From: an uncultured Faecalibacterium sp.
GTDB lineage: Bacteria > Bacillota > Clostridia > Oscillospirales > Ruminococcaceae
Direction: 5' to 3'
Assembly (NCBI GenBank): GCA_904394215.1
Contig: CAJFNF010000003.1
Coordinates: forward strand, 34,267 to 98,266
Length of the DNA stretch: 64,000 nt
Position numbers and translations under genes: made by a program. Under the pieces are notes generated by a model that had not been told where the DNA came from, ran no database searches, and saw only the letters and a list, made by a program, of their open reading frames with translations. This document shows positions 9,568 through 18,791 of the stretch, one piece after another (the first letter of the stretch is position 1; each line of letters opens with the position of its first letter).

Positions 9568-11373
9568 ATGGCACAGTCAAAAGAGAATACAGGCAGTCCG
9601 TCCCCCAGTGCAAGACGGAATAACCCCGGCAGTGAAGGGCGGGTCCAGCGGACCCGCCGCCCCATGCATCCCCGGCGCCCCCGGCGTCCCCAGAATGCCG
9701 GCAAGGGCGGCAGCAATGTGCCCATCCACATCTATCCCCTGGGCGGCCTGGGGGAAGTGGGCAAGAACATGACCGTCTATGAGTGCTGCGGCGATATGAT
9801 CATCGTGGACTGCGGCCTGGTGTTCCCTGACAGCGAGATGTACGGCGTGGACATGGTGATCCCCGATTTCACCTTTGTGATTCAGAACAAGGACAAGATC
9901 AAGGGCCTGCTGATCACCCATGGCCACGAGGACCACATCGGCAGCATCCCTTACCTGCTGCAGAAGATCGACCTGCCGGTCTACGGCACCAAGCTGACCC
10001 TGGGCCTGATCCGGAACAAGCTGGAAGAGTTCAACCTGGCGGGCCGCACCCACTTTGTGGAGATCACCCCCAAGCAGAAGCTGCACCTGGGCTGCTTTAC
10101 GGTGGAGCCCATCCACGTGAACCACTCCATCCCCGATGCAGTGGGCTTTGCCATTGATACCCCGGCGGGTGTCATCATCCAGACCGGCGACTTCAAGATC
10201 GACTATACCCCCCTGGCCTGCGGCCCCACCGACCTGACCACCCTGGCCGAGTATGGCCGCCGGGGTGTGCTGGCCCTGCTGAGCGATTCTACCAACGCCG
10301 AGCGCCCCGGCTTCACTGCCACCGAGCAGAAGGTGGCCGCCGGCGTCCACAACCTGTTTACCCAGGCAAGGAACAAGCGGATCATCATTGCAACCTTCGC
10401 TTCCAACATTTACCGGATCCAGCAGATCATCGAGCTGGCGGTGCAGGAAGGCCGGAAGGTTGCCTTCAGCGGCCGCAGCATGGTGAACAATACCGCCATG
10501 GCCCAGGAGCTGGGCTATATGCACATCCCTGAGGGGACCCTCATCAACATTGAGGACTTGAACCGCTATGCCCCCGAGGAAGTGGTGCTGATCACCACCG
10601 GCAGCCAGGGCGAGCCCCTGAGCGCCCTGTCCCGGATGGCATCCTGCAGCCACCGCCAGGTGCGGGTGGGCCCGGGAGATTTCATCATCATCTCGGCCAA
10701 CCCCATCCCCGGCAATGAAAAGAGCGTCACCAAGATTGTCAACGGCCTGCTGCTGCTGGGGGCTGAGGTCATCTACGAGAGCATGTACGATGTCCATGTG
10801 TCGGGCCATGCCTGCCAGGAAGAGCAGAAGCTGATGCTGACCCTGACCAGGCCCAAGTACTTCCTGCCGGTCCACGGCGAGTACAAGCAGCTGAAAAAGC
10901 ACGCCCTGACGGCGGCCAGCCTGGGCATTCCCCACAACCACATCCTGATCGCCGAAAACGGCTCCAACGTCATCCTGACCCAGGATGAGATCAAGCTGGG
11001 CGAACCGGTGACCGCCGGCGCCGTCATGGTGGACGGCCTGGGCGTGGGCGACGTGGGCAACGTGGTCCTGCGGGACCGCAAGCACCTGTCCGAGGATGGC
11101 CTGGTGATCATTGTGGCCACCGTGGACAGCAAGACCGGCAAAGTGCTGGCCGGCCCCGACCTGGTGAGCCGTGGCTTTGTGTATGTGCGTGAAAACGAGA
11201 GCCTGATGGACGGCGCCCAGAGCACCGTGGAGATGGCGCTGAACCGCTGCGTGGAAGAGCATGTCCGGGACTGGAACAGCGTCAAGACCCGGATGCGGGA
11301 GGCTCTCAGCAGCTATATTTACCGGCGCACCAAGCGCAGCCCCATGATCCTGCCGGTGCTGATGGAAGTCTGA
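9568..11373 (+). CDS. rnj: Ribonuclease J
   Basis: Metallo-beta-lactamase/beta-CASP motifs (THGHEDHIGSIPYLL, HVNHSIPDA, GDFKID, HVSGHA, VHGEYKQL); ATG at 9568 after GGAGG. Confidence 0.95.
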   Translation: MAQSKENTGSPSPSARRNNPGSEGRVQRTRRPMHPRRPRRPQNAGKGGSNVPIHIYPLGGLGEVGKNMTVYECCGDMIIVDCGLVFPDSEMYGVDMVIPDFTFVIQNKDKIKGLLITHGHEDHIGSIPYLLQKIDLPVYGTKLTLGLIRNKLEEFNLAGRTHFVEITPKQKLHLGCFTVEPIHVNHSIPDAVGFAIDTPAGVIIQTGDFKIDYTPLACGPTDLTTLAEYGRRGVLALLSDSTNAERPGFTATEQKVAAGVHNLFTQARNKRIIIATFASNIYRIQQIIELAVQEGRKVAFSGRSMVNNTAMAQELGYMHIPEGTLINIEDLNRYAPEEVVLITTGSQGEPLSALSRMASCSHRQVRVGPGDFIIISANPIPGNEKSVTKIVNGLLLLGAEVIYESMYDVHVSGHACQEEQKLMLTLTRPKYFLPVHGEYKQLKKHALTAASLGIPHNHILIAENGSNVILTQDEIKLGEPVTAGAVMVDGLGVGDVGNVVLRDRKHLSEDGLVIIVATVDSKTGKVLAGPDLVSRGFVYVRENESLMDGAQSTVEMALNRCVEEHVRDWNSVKTRMREALSSYIYRRTKRSPMILPVLMEV

Positions 11374-11434
11374 TCGCCGGGGCTTTGGGTATGGTTATTC
11401 CTCTTTTTGGGGAAAGGGAAGCGAGGCATCTGCC

Positions 11435-13414
11435 ATGAAGCAAAAACCCAGATGGACACTGGAAATGTTTACAGTGGGCTTTGCACTGCTGGCAGCGGTC
11501 CTGATGTTGCTGCTGCTGTTGGTGCAGCCGGCTGTCTGGCCGGCGCTGGTGATGATTGTCATCCTGTGCGCCGTTCTGATTGTGCTGGCCCGGCACCGGG
11601 TGCGCCGCTGGGCAGCCCGCTGGGTCAGCGGCACCAGCTTTGAAAATTCCAAGACCCAGTACAGCCTGGCAGCTCTGTCCCAGCCGGTGGCCCTGCTCAG
11701 CGGGGACACGGTGGTGTGGTATAATATCCCTTTCCGGGACCGGGTTCTCAGCGGCGCCGACCAGCTGGCGGGCCGGGTGAATAAAGTCCTGCCCGGCCTG
11801 GAGCTTCCCCAGTGCATCACCCCGGATGGCCAGGTTTTGGCCTGTGCCAGTGGCGTGTGGCGGATCCACGCCTCCACCGTGGAAGGGGAAGGGGAGGAAA
11901 AGACCAGCATTCTGGTCCTCAACGATGAGACGGCCCTGCGCAAAATTGAAACCGAATACAAGGCGAGCCGCCCCGGCTACATGATTTTCTCGGTGGACGG
12001 CTACGACGACGTCTTCAGCGATATGCTGGACAGCGAGAGCGCCCGGCTGCTGGAGCGGATCAACCGCACCATTGAAGGGATGATTGCCCGGGGCACCGGC
12101 TTTTTGCGCCGGGTGGCCAACGGCCGCTATATTGCGGTGGTGGAAGAGCGGCAGCTGGAGCAGTTTGCCCAGCAGGGCTACGACGTGCTGGATAAAATCC
12201 GGGCGCTGGAGCCCAGCATCAACCTGTCCATCTCCATCGGCATCGGCCGGCGGGCCCCTACCCTCCATGCGGCCCAGGAGATGGCGGTCCAGGCCCTGGA
12301 TATGGCCCAGGGCCGCGGCGGTGACCAGGCCGCTGAGATGACCCCCGACGGCTTTACCTTCTACGGCGGCGTCAGCCACGGTGTGGAAAAGCGGAGCAAA
12401 GTCCGCAGCCGCATTGTGGCCGAGGCCCTGGTGGGCCTGATCAAGGCCGCCGACCATGTGGTGATCATGGGCCACCGGATGAGCGACCTGGACGCCATCG
12501 GCGCCGCCGAGGGCGTGCTGCGGATCTGCAAGATCTGCGACGTGCCGGCGGTGATTGCAGTCCGGCGGGATGCCACCCTGGCCACCAGCCTGATCCACGC
12601 CATTGAGGACGCGGGCCAGGAGAGTGACTTCATCGACCCCCACGGTGCCCTTGCCATCATCAACAAGGAAACCCTGTGCATCGTGGTGGATACATACCAG
12701 GTGGGCCAGGTGGAGAGCAAGGAAATTCTGGAAAAGTGCGGCAAGATTGCGGTCATCGACCACCACCGCAAAGGTGTGGGCTACATCGAGAACGCAGTCC
12801 TGGTCTGCCACGAACCCTACGCCTCCTCCACCAGTGAACTGGTCACCGAGCTGCTCCAGTATGTGGGCAGCCGGGATGACAAACCCACCCGGGTGGAAGC
12901 CGAGGGCCTGCTGTCCGGCATCATGCTGGACACCCGCAATTTCAGCCTCCACACCGGCGTCCGCACCTTTGAGGCGGCGGCGGCCCTGCGCCGCTACGGC
13001 GCCGAGACCGAGCGGGCCTGGGCTCTGTTTGATGTGAGTCTGCCCGAGTACAACGCCAAGGCTGGGCTGGTGTCCAAGGCCCAGATGTACAAGGGCTGCG
13101 CCGTGGTGCTCAGCGGGGAACTGCCTTCGGAGGCCCAGGTGGCCATTCCCCAGGCGGCCAACGACCTGCTGGGCATTGAAGGGGTGCAGGCCAGCTTTGT
13201 GGTGGTTCAGACCGGCAGCTCCATCAAGATTTCGGCCCGCAGCATGGGCCAGGTCAATGTCCAGGTGATCATGGAGAGCCTGGGCGGCGGCGGCCACCAG
13301 ACGATGGCGGCCACCGTCATGAAGCACACCAGCCTAGATCAGGCGAAAGAGCTGCTTCATACTGCCATTGACAACTATCGCGCATCCCAGAAGAAAGGGA
13401 GCGTCAAGGACTGA
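11435..13414 (+). CDS. gdpP: DHH-family cyclic-di-AMP phosphodiesterase GdpP
   Basis: Two N-terminal TMs, degenerate GGDEF, DHH/DHHA1 (VIMGHRMSDLDAIGAA, VIDHHRKG, GGGGHQTMAA). Confidence 0.92.
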   Translation: MKQKPRWTLEMFTVGFALLAAVLMLLLLLVQPAVWPALVMIVILCAVLIVLARHRVRRWAARWVSGTSFENSKTQYSLAALSQPVALLSGDTVVWYNIPFRDRVLSGADQLAGRVNKVLPGLELPQCITPDGQVLACASGVWRIHASTVEGEGEEKTSILVLNDETALRKIETEYKASRPGYMIFSVDGYDDVFSDMLDSESARLLERINRTIEGMIARGTGFLRRVANGRYIAVVEERQLEQFAQQGYDVLDKIRALEPSINLSISIGIGRRAPTLHAAQEMAVQALDMAQGRGGDQAAEMTPDGFTFYGGVSHGVEKRSKVRSRIVAEALVGLIKAADHVVIMGHRMSDLDAIGAAEGVLRICKICDVPAVIAVRRDATLATSLIHAIEDAGQESDFIDPHGALAIINKETLCIVVDTYQVGQVESKEILEKCGKIAVIDHHRKGVGYIENAVLVCHEPYASSTSELVTELLQYVGSRDDKPTRVEAEGLLSGIMLDTRNFSLHTGVRTFEAAAALRRYGAETERAWALFDVSLPEYNAKAGLVSKAQMYKGCAVVLSGELPSEAQVAIPQAANDLLGIEGVQASFVVVQTGSSIKISARSMGQVNVQVIMESLGGGGHQTMAATVMKHTSLDQAKELLHTAIDNYRASQKKGSVKD

Positions 13415-13434
13415 CGCTCTGAGATCAGCAGAAC

Positions 13435-13465
13435 AAGGCGCGGCTGCCGGACAGGCGCGCCTTTT
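13435..13465 (+). terminator. Intrinsic terminator after gdpP
   Basis: AAGGCGCG...CGCGCCTTTT. Confidence 0.7.
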
Positions 13466-13519
13466 CCGCATCAGAGGCGGGCCGATGCCTGCCTTCACCG
13501 CCAGAAAAGGAGAAGCGGA

Positions 13520-14623
13520 ATGAAACAGTACGATTATCTCATTGTGGGCGCCGGCCTGTTCGGCGCGGTATTTGCCCATGAGGCCCGCCAGGCCGGCAAG
13601 CGCTGCCTGGTGATTGACCGGCGGGATCACATTGCCGGCAACATTTATACCGAGCAGGTGGAGGGGATCAACGTCCACCGGTACGGCGCCCATATTTTCC
13701 ACACCAATTCCAAGGAAGTGTGGGCTTATGTGAACCGCTTCGCCGAGTTCAACCGCTATACCAACAGCCCCATCGCCAACTACCACGGCGAGATTTACAA
13801 TATGCCCTTCAACATGAACACCTTCAACCGAATGTGGGGTGTGGTGACCCCTGCCGAGGCCAGGGCAGAGATCGAGCGCCAGCGGGCTGCCGCCGGCATC
13901 ACCGAGCCCAAAAACCTGGAGGAGCAGGCCATCAGCCTGGTGGGCACCGATATCTACGAGAAACTGGTGAAGGGCTACACCAGCAAGCAGTGGGGCCGCC
14001 CCTGTGACCAGCTGCCTGCCTTCATCATCAAGCGGCTGCCGGTGCGGTTCACCTACGACAACAACTATTTCAACGCCCTGTACCAGGGCATCCCCAACGG
14101 CGGCTATACCGCCATGGTGGAGCGGATGCTGGAAGGCACCGAGGTCCGCCTGGGGGTGGATTACCTCCAGGAAAAGGAGTCCCTGGACGCCCTGGCTGAC
14201 CGGGTGGTGTACACCGGCGCCATCGACGCCTATTTCGGCTACCAGCTGGGGGCCCTGGAATACCGCAGCGTCCGGTTTGAGACCGAGGTGCTGGACACCG
14301 ACAACTACCAGGGCAACGCGGTGGTGAACTACACCGACGCCGAGACCCCCTACACCCGGATCATCGAGCACAAGCACTTCGAGTTCGGCACCCAGCCCAA
14401 GACGGTGATCAGCCGGGAGTACAGTGCCGAGTGGAAGGTGGGGGATGAGCCCTACTATCCGGTGAACGACGAGAAGAACGGCGCCCTGTATGCCAAGTAT
14501 CGCGCTCTGGCTGAGGGCGAGAAGCATGTGCTGTTCGGCGGCCGCCTGGGCGAGTACAAGTACTACGACATGGACAAGGTCATCGAGAGCGCCCTGGCTG
14601 CTGTGCAGAAGGAACTGGGCTGA
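13520..14623 (+). CDS. glf: UDP-galactopyranose mutase
   Basis: FAD-binding VGAGLFGAVFA, HIAGNIYTE, YGAHIFHT, GYTSKQWGR. Confidence 0.95.
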   Translation: MKQYDYLIVGAGLFGAVFAHEARQAGKRCLVIDRRDHIAGNIYTEQVEGINVHRYGAHIFHTNSKEVWAYVNRFAEFNRYTNSPIANYHGEIYNMPFNMNTFNRMWGVVTPAEARAEIERQRAAAGITEPKNLEEQAISLVGTDIYEKLVKGYTSKQWGRPCDQLPAFIIKRLPVRFTYDNNYFNALYQGIPNGGYTAMVERMLEGTEVRLGVDYLQEKESLDALADRVVYTGAIDAYFGYQLGALEYRSVRFETEVLDTDNYQGNAVVNYTDAETPYTRIIEHKHFEFGTQPKTVISREYSAEWKVGDEPYYPVNDEKNGALYAKYRALAEGEKHVLFGGRLGEYKYYDMDKVIESALAAVQKELG

Positions 14624-14670
14624 GTCTGGCCTGGACCTGTAAAAGGAATGTGATTGAGGCACCGCCGCCC

Positions 14671-14699
14671 TTGCCGAAAGGCCCGGGATGCGGTATACT
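14671..14699 (+). promoter_or_regulatory. Promoter upstream of rplI
   Basis: TTGCCG-N17-TATACT. Confidence 0.6.
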
Positions 14700-14759
14700 A
14701 AAGGAAGAAAATGGGCCTGGTGTGCACCCCGCCGCCGGCCCGGAAATGAGGGATCAGCC

Positions 14760-15215
14760 ATGAAGGTTATTTTGAAGCAGGATATCAAAGGGATCGGCAA
14801 GAAGGATGAGATCCACGAGGTTTCGGACGGCTACGCCCGCAACTACCTGTTCCCCCGCAAGCTGGCCGCTGTGGCCGACGCCAGCGCTGTGAACATTGCC
14901 CGCAGCAAGGAGGCCGCTGCCGACTTCCACGAGGCAGAGAATGTGGCCGCAGCCCAGGCTCTGGCCGCCAAGATCAACAGCCGCATCGTCACCGTCAAGG
15001 CCAAGGGCGGCGCTTCGGGCCGCCTGTTCGGCAAGGTCACCAGCAAGGAGATTGCTGCAGCCCTGACCGAGGCCACCGGCGAGACGGTGGACAAGAAGAA
15101 GATCGAGCTGGAAATCAAGGACATCCGGGATGCCGGTGTCTTCAACGGTAAGGTCCGGCTGTACCCGGGCGTTGTGGCCAGCTTCAAGGTGAATGTGGAG
15201 GTCGAGCAGGCATAA
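14760..15215 (+). CDS. rplI: 50S ribosomal protein L9
   Basis: [36 protein letters not shown]; start trimmed to 14760. Confidence 0.97.
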   Translation: MKVILKQDIKGIGKKDEIHEVSDGYARNYLFPRKLAAVADASAVNIARSKEAAADFHEAENVAAAQALAAKINSRIVTVKAKGGASGRLFGKVTSKEIAAALTEATGETVDKKKIELEIKDIRDAGVFNGKVRLYPGVVASFKVNVEVEQA

Positions 15216-15233
15216 GCTGCAACGGCTGCCGCT

Positions 15234-15264
15234 GCGCCCCCTCCAACATAGGGGGCGCTTTTTT
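15234..15264 (+). terminator. Intrinsic terminator after rplI
   Basis: GCGCCCCCT-CCAACAT-AGGGGGCGCTTTTTT. Confidence 0.85.
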
Positions 15265-15303
15265 GGGTGAGAGGCCCGATTTTTTGAGAGAGGAGAAAGA
15301 CGC

Positions 15304-16713
15304 ATGCCGGAAGAACGCCGCCGCTCCCGCTATGGCAGCGAGCTGAATCTGGAGAGCATGGGCATCCAGCCGCCCTACAGTATGCAGGCCGAGCAGAGCG
15401 TGCTGGGCGCCGTCCTGCTCAAACCCGAGGTCCTCACCGACCTGGTGGAGATTGTCCGCCCCGAGATGTTCTATGCATCCCAGAATGGCAAGATTTATGC
15501 GGAAATGATCCGCCTGTTCACCGGGGACCAGACCATTGACTTTGTGACCCTGCTGGATGCAGTGGTGTCAGACAACATCTTTGCCAGCCCCGACGAGGCC
15601 AAGGTCTACCTGACCGGCCTGGCCGAGACGGTGCCCAGCATTTCCAACGTCAAGGCCTATGCCCAGATCGTCCAGGAGAAATACCTGGTCCGCCAGCTGA
15701 TGGGGGTGGCAACCGACATTCTGCAGGACGCCGGCGATGAGCCGGACGCCTCCCTGCTGCTGGAAAACGCCGAGCAGCGCCTGTATGAGATCCGCTCGGG
15801 CCGGGATTCCAGCGCCCTGACCCCCCTGTCTTCCAGCATGGTGGAGACCCTGACCAACCTGCAGAAGATCAGCGGCCCCGACGCCGACAAATACAAGGGC
15901 ATCCCCACCGGGTTCCGGCTGCTGGATACGGTTCTGACCGGCCTGGGCCGGGGTGACTTGATCATCCTGGCGGCCCGCCCCGGCATGGGCAAGTCCAGCT
16001 TTGCGCTGAACATTGCCACCCGGGTGGCAATGAAGCAGCGGATTCCGGTGGCCATCTTCAGCCTGGAAATGACCAAGGAGCAGCTGACCAACCGTATCCT
16101 GTCGGCAGAGGCGGGCATCGACAGCCAGGCCTTCCGCACCGGCGCCCTGACGGCGTCGGACTGGGAGTATCTGGCTCTGGCCACCGAAAAGCTCCATGAT
16201 GCCCCCATCTATATGGATGACACTTCCTCCATCACCATCACCGAGATGAAGGCCAAGATCCGCCGGATCAACCAGGACCCCAGCCGGCCCAACATCGGCC
16301 TGATCGTCATCGACTACCTGCAGCTGATGACTTCCGGCCTGCGGACCGAGAACCGGGTCCAGGAGATCAGCACCATCACCCGGAACCTCAAGATCATGGC
16401 CAAAGAGATGAACGTGCCCATCATCGCCCTGAGCCAGCTGTCCCGTGCAGTGGAAAAACAGGGCAACAATTCCAGCCACCGCCCCCAGCTGTCCGACCTG
16501 CGCGATTCGGGTTCCATCGAGCAGGACGCCGACTGCGTCCTGTTCCTGTACCGGGATTCCTACTATGCCAGCCAGCAGCCGGACGGCGCAGAGGTGGACG
16601 CCGACACCGCCGAGTGCATTGTGGCCAAAAACCGCCACGGCGAGACCAGCGTGGTCCCGCTGGGCTGGGACGGCGCCCACACCCGGTTTATGGATGTGGA
16701 TTTCCAGCACTGA
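15304..16713 (+). CDS. dnaB: Replicative DNA helicase DnaB
   Basis: PPYSMQAEQSVLGA, AARPGMGKSSFALN, SLEM, DLRDSGSIEQDAD. Confidence 0.97.
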   Translation: MPEERRRSRYGSELNLESMGIQPPYSMQAEQSVLGAVLLKPEVLTDLVEIVRPEMFYASQNGKIYAEMIRLFTGDQTIDFVTLLDAVVSDNIFASPDEAKVYLTGLAETVPSISNVKAYAQIVQEKYLVRQLMGVATDILQDAGDEPDASLLLENAEQRLYEIRSGRDSSALTPLSSSMVETLTNLQKISGPDADKYKGIPTGFRLLDTVLTGLGRGDLIILAARPGMGKSSFALNIATRVAMKQRIPVAIFSLEMTKEQLTNRILSAEAGIDSQAFRTGALTASDWEYLALATEKLHDAPIYMDDTSSITITEMKAKIRRINQDPSRPNIGLIVIDYLQLMTSGLRTENRVQEISTITRNLKIMAKEMNVPIIALSQLSRAVEKQGNNSSHRPQLSDLRDSGSIEQDADCVLFLYRDSYYASQQPDGAEVDADTAECIVAKNRHGETSVVPLGWDGAHTRFMDVDFQH

Positions 16714-16714
16714 T

Positions 16715-18187
16715 ATGAACCAAAACAACGATAATTTTGAGAACATGCAAGCCCGCGTGCTGGCCTATTGCAGGCAGGCCGGGCTTTTTGTGCATGGACA
16801 GCAGGTAGCGGCGGCCGTCTCGGGCGGGGCAGACAGTATGGCTCTGCTGCGGCTGCTGCTGGTTTTGGCCCAGTCCCTGGGCATCCAGGTGTCCGCCTGC
16901 CATGTGAACCACCGGCTGCGGGGGGCGGCCGCTGATGGAGATGAGGCCTTTGTCCGGGCCCAGTGCGCCGAACTGGGGGTGCCTTTGCGGGTGTTCCGGG
17001 CAGGGGAAGAGGGACTGCCCGACGCCTCAGGCGGCGAAGCGGGGGCCCGGGCCCTCCGGTATGCCTGTTTTGAGCGGCTCCACCGGGAAGGGATAGACCG
17101 CATCGCCCTGGCCCATACTGTTACAGATCAAGCAGAGACCCTGCTGTTCCGGCTGGCCCGGGGGACCGGGCTCCACGGGGCGGGGGGCATCCGCCCGGTG
17201 CGGGATTTCTATGTCCGGCCCCTGCTGTGCCTGACCCGTGAAGAAGTGGAGGCCTGGTGCACCGCCTGCGGCCAGCAGTGGGTCACCGATGAAACCAACC
17301 TCTCGGACGACTACGCCCGCAACCGCCTGCGCCACGACGCCCTGCCGGCCCTCCGGCAGGCCAACGCCGGGGCCGAGCGGAACCTGGCCCGCTTCTGTGA
17401 AAAGGCGGCCCAGGCCGACGCCTATTTTGCCCGGGCAGCTGCCCAAATGCTGGAGCAGGCCGCCTGCCTGCGCCCCGAAGACTGCCCGCCGCCGGCCCGC
17501 CGGGCCCTGGCGGCAGGGGAGAAGGTGTACCGGCTGGAAGTACTCCAGCAGGCCGACCCCCTGATCCTGGAGGCGGCAGCCCATGCCCTGGTGGCCTCCC
17601 ACCGGGACCCGGAGGAGCGGTATATCCGCCTGCTGTGCCAGCTGGTGCAGGAGGGCTCCGGCGCGGTGCAGCTGCGGCCCGGGGTGCGGATGCGGGCCGG
17701 CCAGGGCTGCTTCTGGCAGGAAGAAATCCCGCCCGCCCCGGCGGGAGGCCCGTTGGAACCGGTTCCCTTCCGACCCGAAAATGGGACTGAATATCCCCTG
17801 GGCGGGGGATTGCGGCTCTGTGTCAGGGTGGAGAAACCCTTTTTTCAAGAAAAAACACAGGCCGTTCACAAAAAGGACTTAAAAAATGTAGCGGATTATG
17901 CTAGAATAACCATGTTGCATCCTGCCCTTACCCTGCGCAGCCGTCTGCCGGGAGATGAATACCGGCCCGCCGGCCGGAACCTCACCAAGCCGCTGCGCAA
18001 ATGGATGAATGAGCAGGCCATTCCGCCCGGACTGCGGGACAGTCTGCCCCTGCTGGCAGACGGCAGCCAGGTGGTGTGGGTCTGCGGCGCAGGTTTTGCG
18101 GAAGGTCTTGCCCCCCGGCCGGGGGAGCAGGGCATCATCCTGCACCTGGAGATAGAAACCCGAGAGGGAGAACAGAGAGGACGTTGA
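16715..18187 (+). CDS. tilS: tRNA(Ile)-lysidine synthase TilS
   Basis: AVSGGADSMALL PP-loop, HVNHRLRG, AHTVTDQAETLLFRL; start at 16715 within a longer ORF. Confidence 0.94.
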   Translation: MNQNNDNFENMQARVLAYCRQAGLFVHGQQVAAAVSGGADSMALLRLLLVLAQSLGIQVSACHVNHRLRGAAADGDEAFVRAQCAELGVPLRVFRAGEEGLPDASGGEAGARALRYACFERLHREGIDRIALAHTVTDQAETLLFRLARGTGLHGAGGIRPVRDFYVRPLLCLTREEVEAWCTACGQQWVTDETNLSDDYARNRLRHDALPALRQANAGAERNLARFCEKAAQADAYFARAAAQMLEQAACLRPEDCPPPARRALAAGEKVYRLEVLQQADPLILEAAAHALVASHRDPEERYIRLLCQLVQEGSGAVQLRPGVRMRAGQGCFWQEEIPPAPAGGPLEPVPFRPENGTEYPLGGGLRLCVRVEKPFFQEKTQAVHKKDLKNVADYARITMLHPALTLRSRLPGDEYRPAGRNLTKPLRKWMNEQAIPPGLRDSLPLLADGSQVVWVCGAGFAEGLAPRPGEQGIILHLEIETREGEQRGR

Positions 18188-18190
18188 GTC

Positions 18191-18742
18191 ATGGATATGC
18201 GTGATGACATTCAGACCGTTTTGGTCAGCGAGGAACAGCTGAAGGCCAAGGTGGCCGAGCTGGGAGCCCAGATCAGCCGGGACTACGCAGGCAAGGACCT
18301 GCTGCTGGTCTCGATCCTGAAAGGGGCCGTGGTCTTTATGGCCGACCTGATGCGGGCTGTCACCATTCCCTGCAGCATTGATTTTATGGTGGTGTCCAGC
18401 TACGGCGGCACCAATACCCAGACCACCGGTCTGGTCAAGATTGTAAAGGACCTGGACGCTGACCTGAGCGGCCGTGAGGTCCTGATTGTGGAGGACGTGC
18501 TGGATACCGGTGTGACCCTGTCCCACCTGGTGCCCATGCTCAAGATGCGCAATCCCAACTCGGTGCGGATCTGCGCCATCCTGGATAAGCCCGCCCGCCG
18601 CAAGACCAGCATCACGGCTGATTATCAGGGCTTTGAAGTACCTGACGCCTTCGTGGTGGGCTACGGCCTGGACTACGACGAAAAGTACCGCAACCTGCCC
18701 TTTGTGGGCGTTCTGAAGCCGGAGATCTACGGGGGCGAATAA
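18191..18742 (+). CDS. hpt: Hypoxanthine phosphoribosyltransferase
   Basis: VSILKGAVVFMADL, EDVLDTGVTL PRPP motif; tilS-hpt-ftsH synteny. Confidence 0.95.
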   Translation: MDMRDDIQTVLVSEEQLKAKVAELGAQISRDYAGKDLLLVSILKGAVVFMADLMRAVTIPCSIDFMVVSSYGGTNTQTTGLVKIVKDLDADLSGREVLIVEDVLDTGVTLSHLVPMLKMRNPNSVRICAILDKPARRKTSITADYQGFEVPDAFVVGYGLDYDEKYRNLPFVGVLKPEIYGGE

Positions 18743-18791
18743 CCCCAGGGCGGCCGGCGAATCTCACCCGATATTACAGAATGGGAGTTGA

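Noticed and set aside
17866-17912. AT-rich patch inside tilS resembling a promoter for hpt
   Set aside because: No acceptable -35/-10 spacing found.
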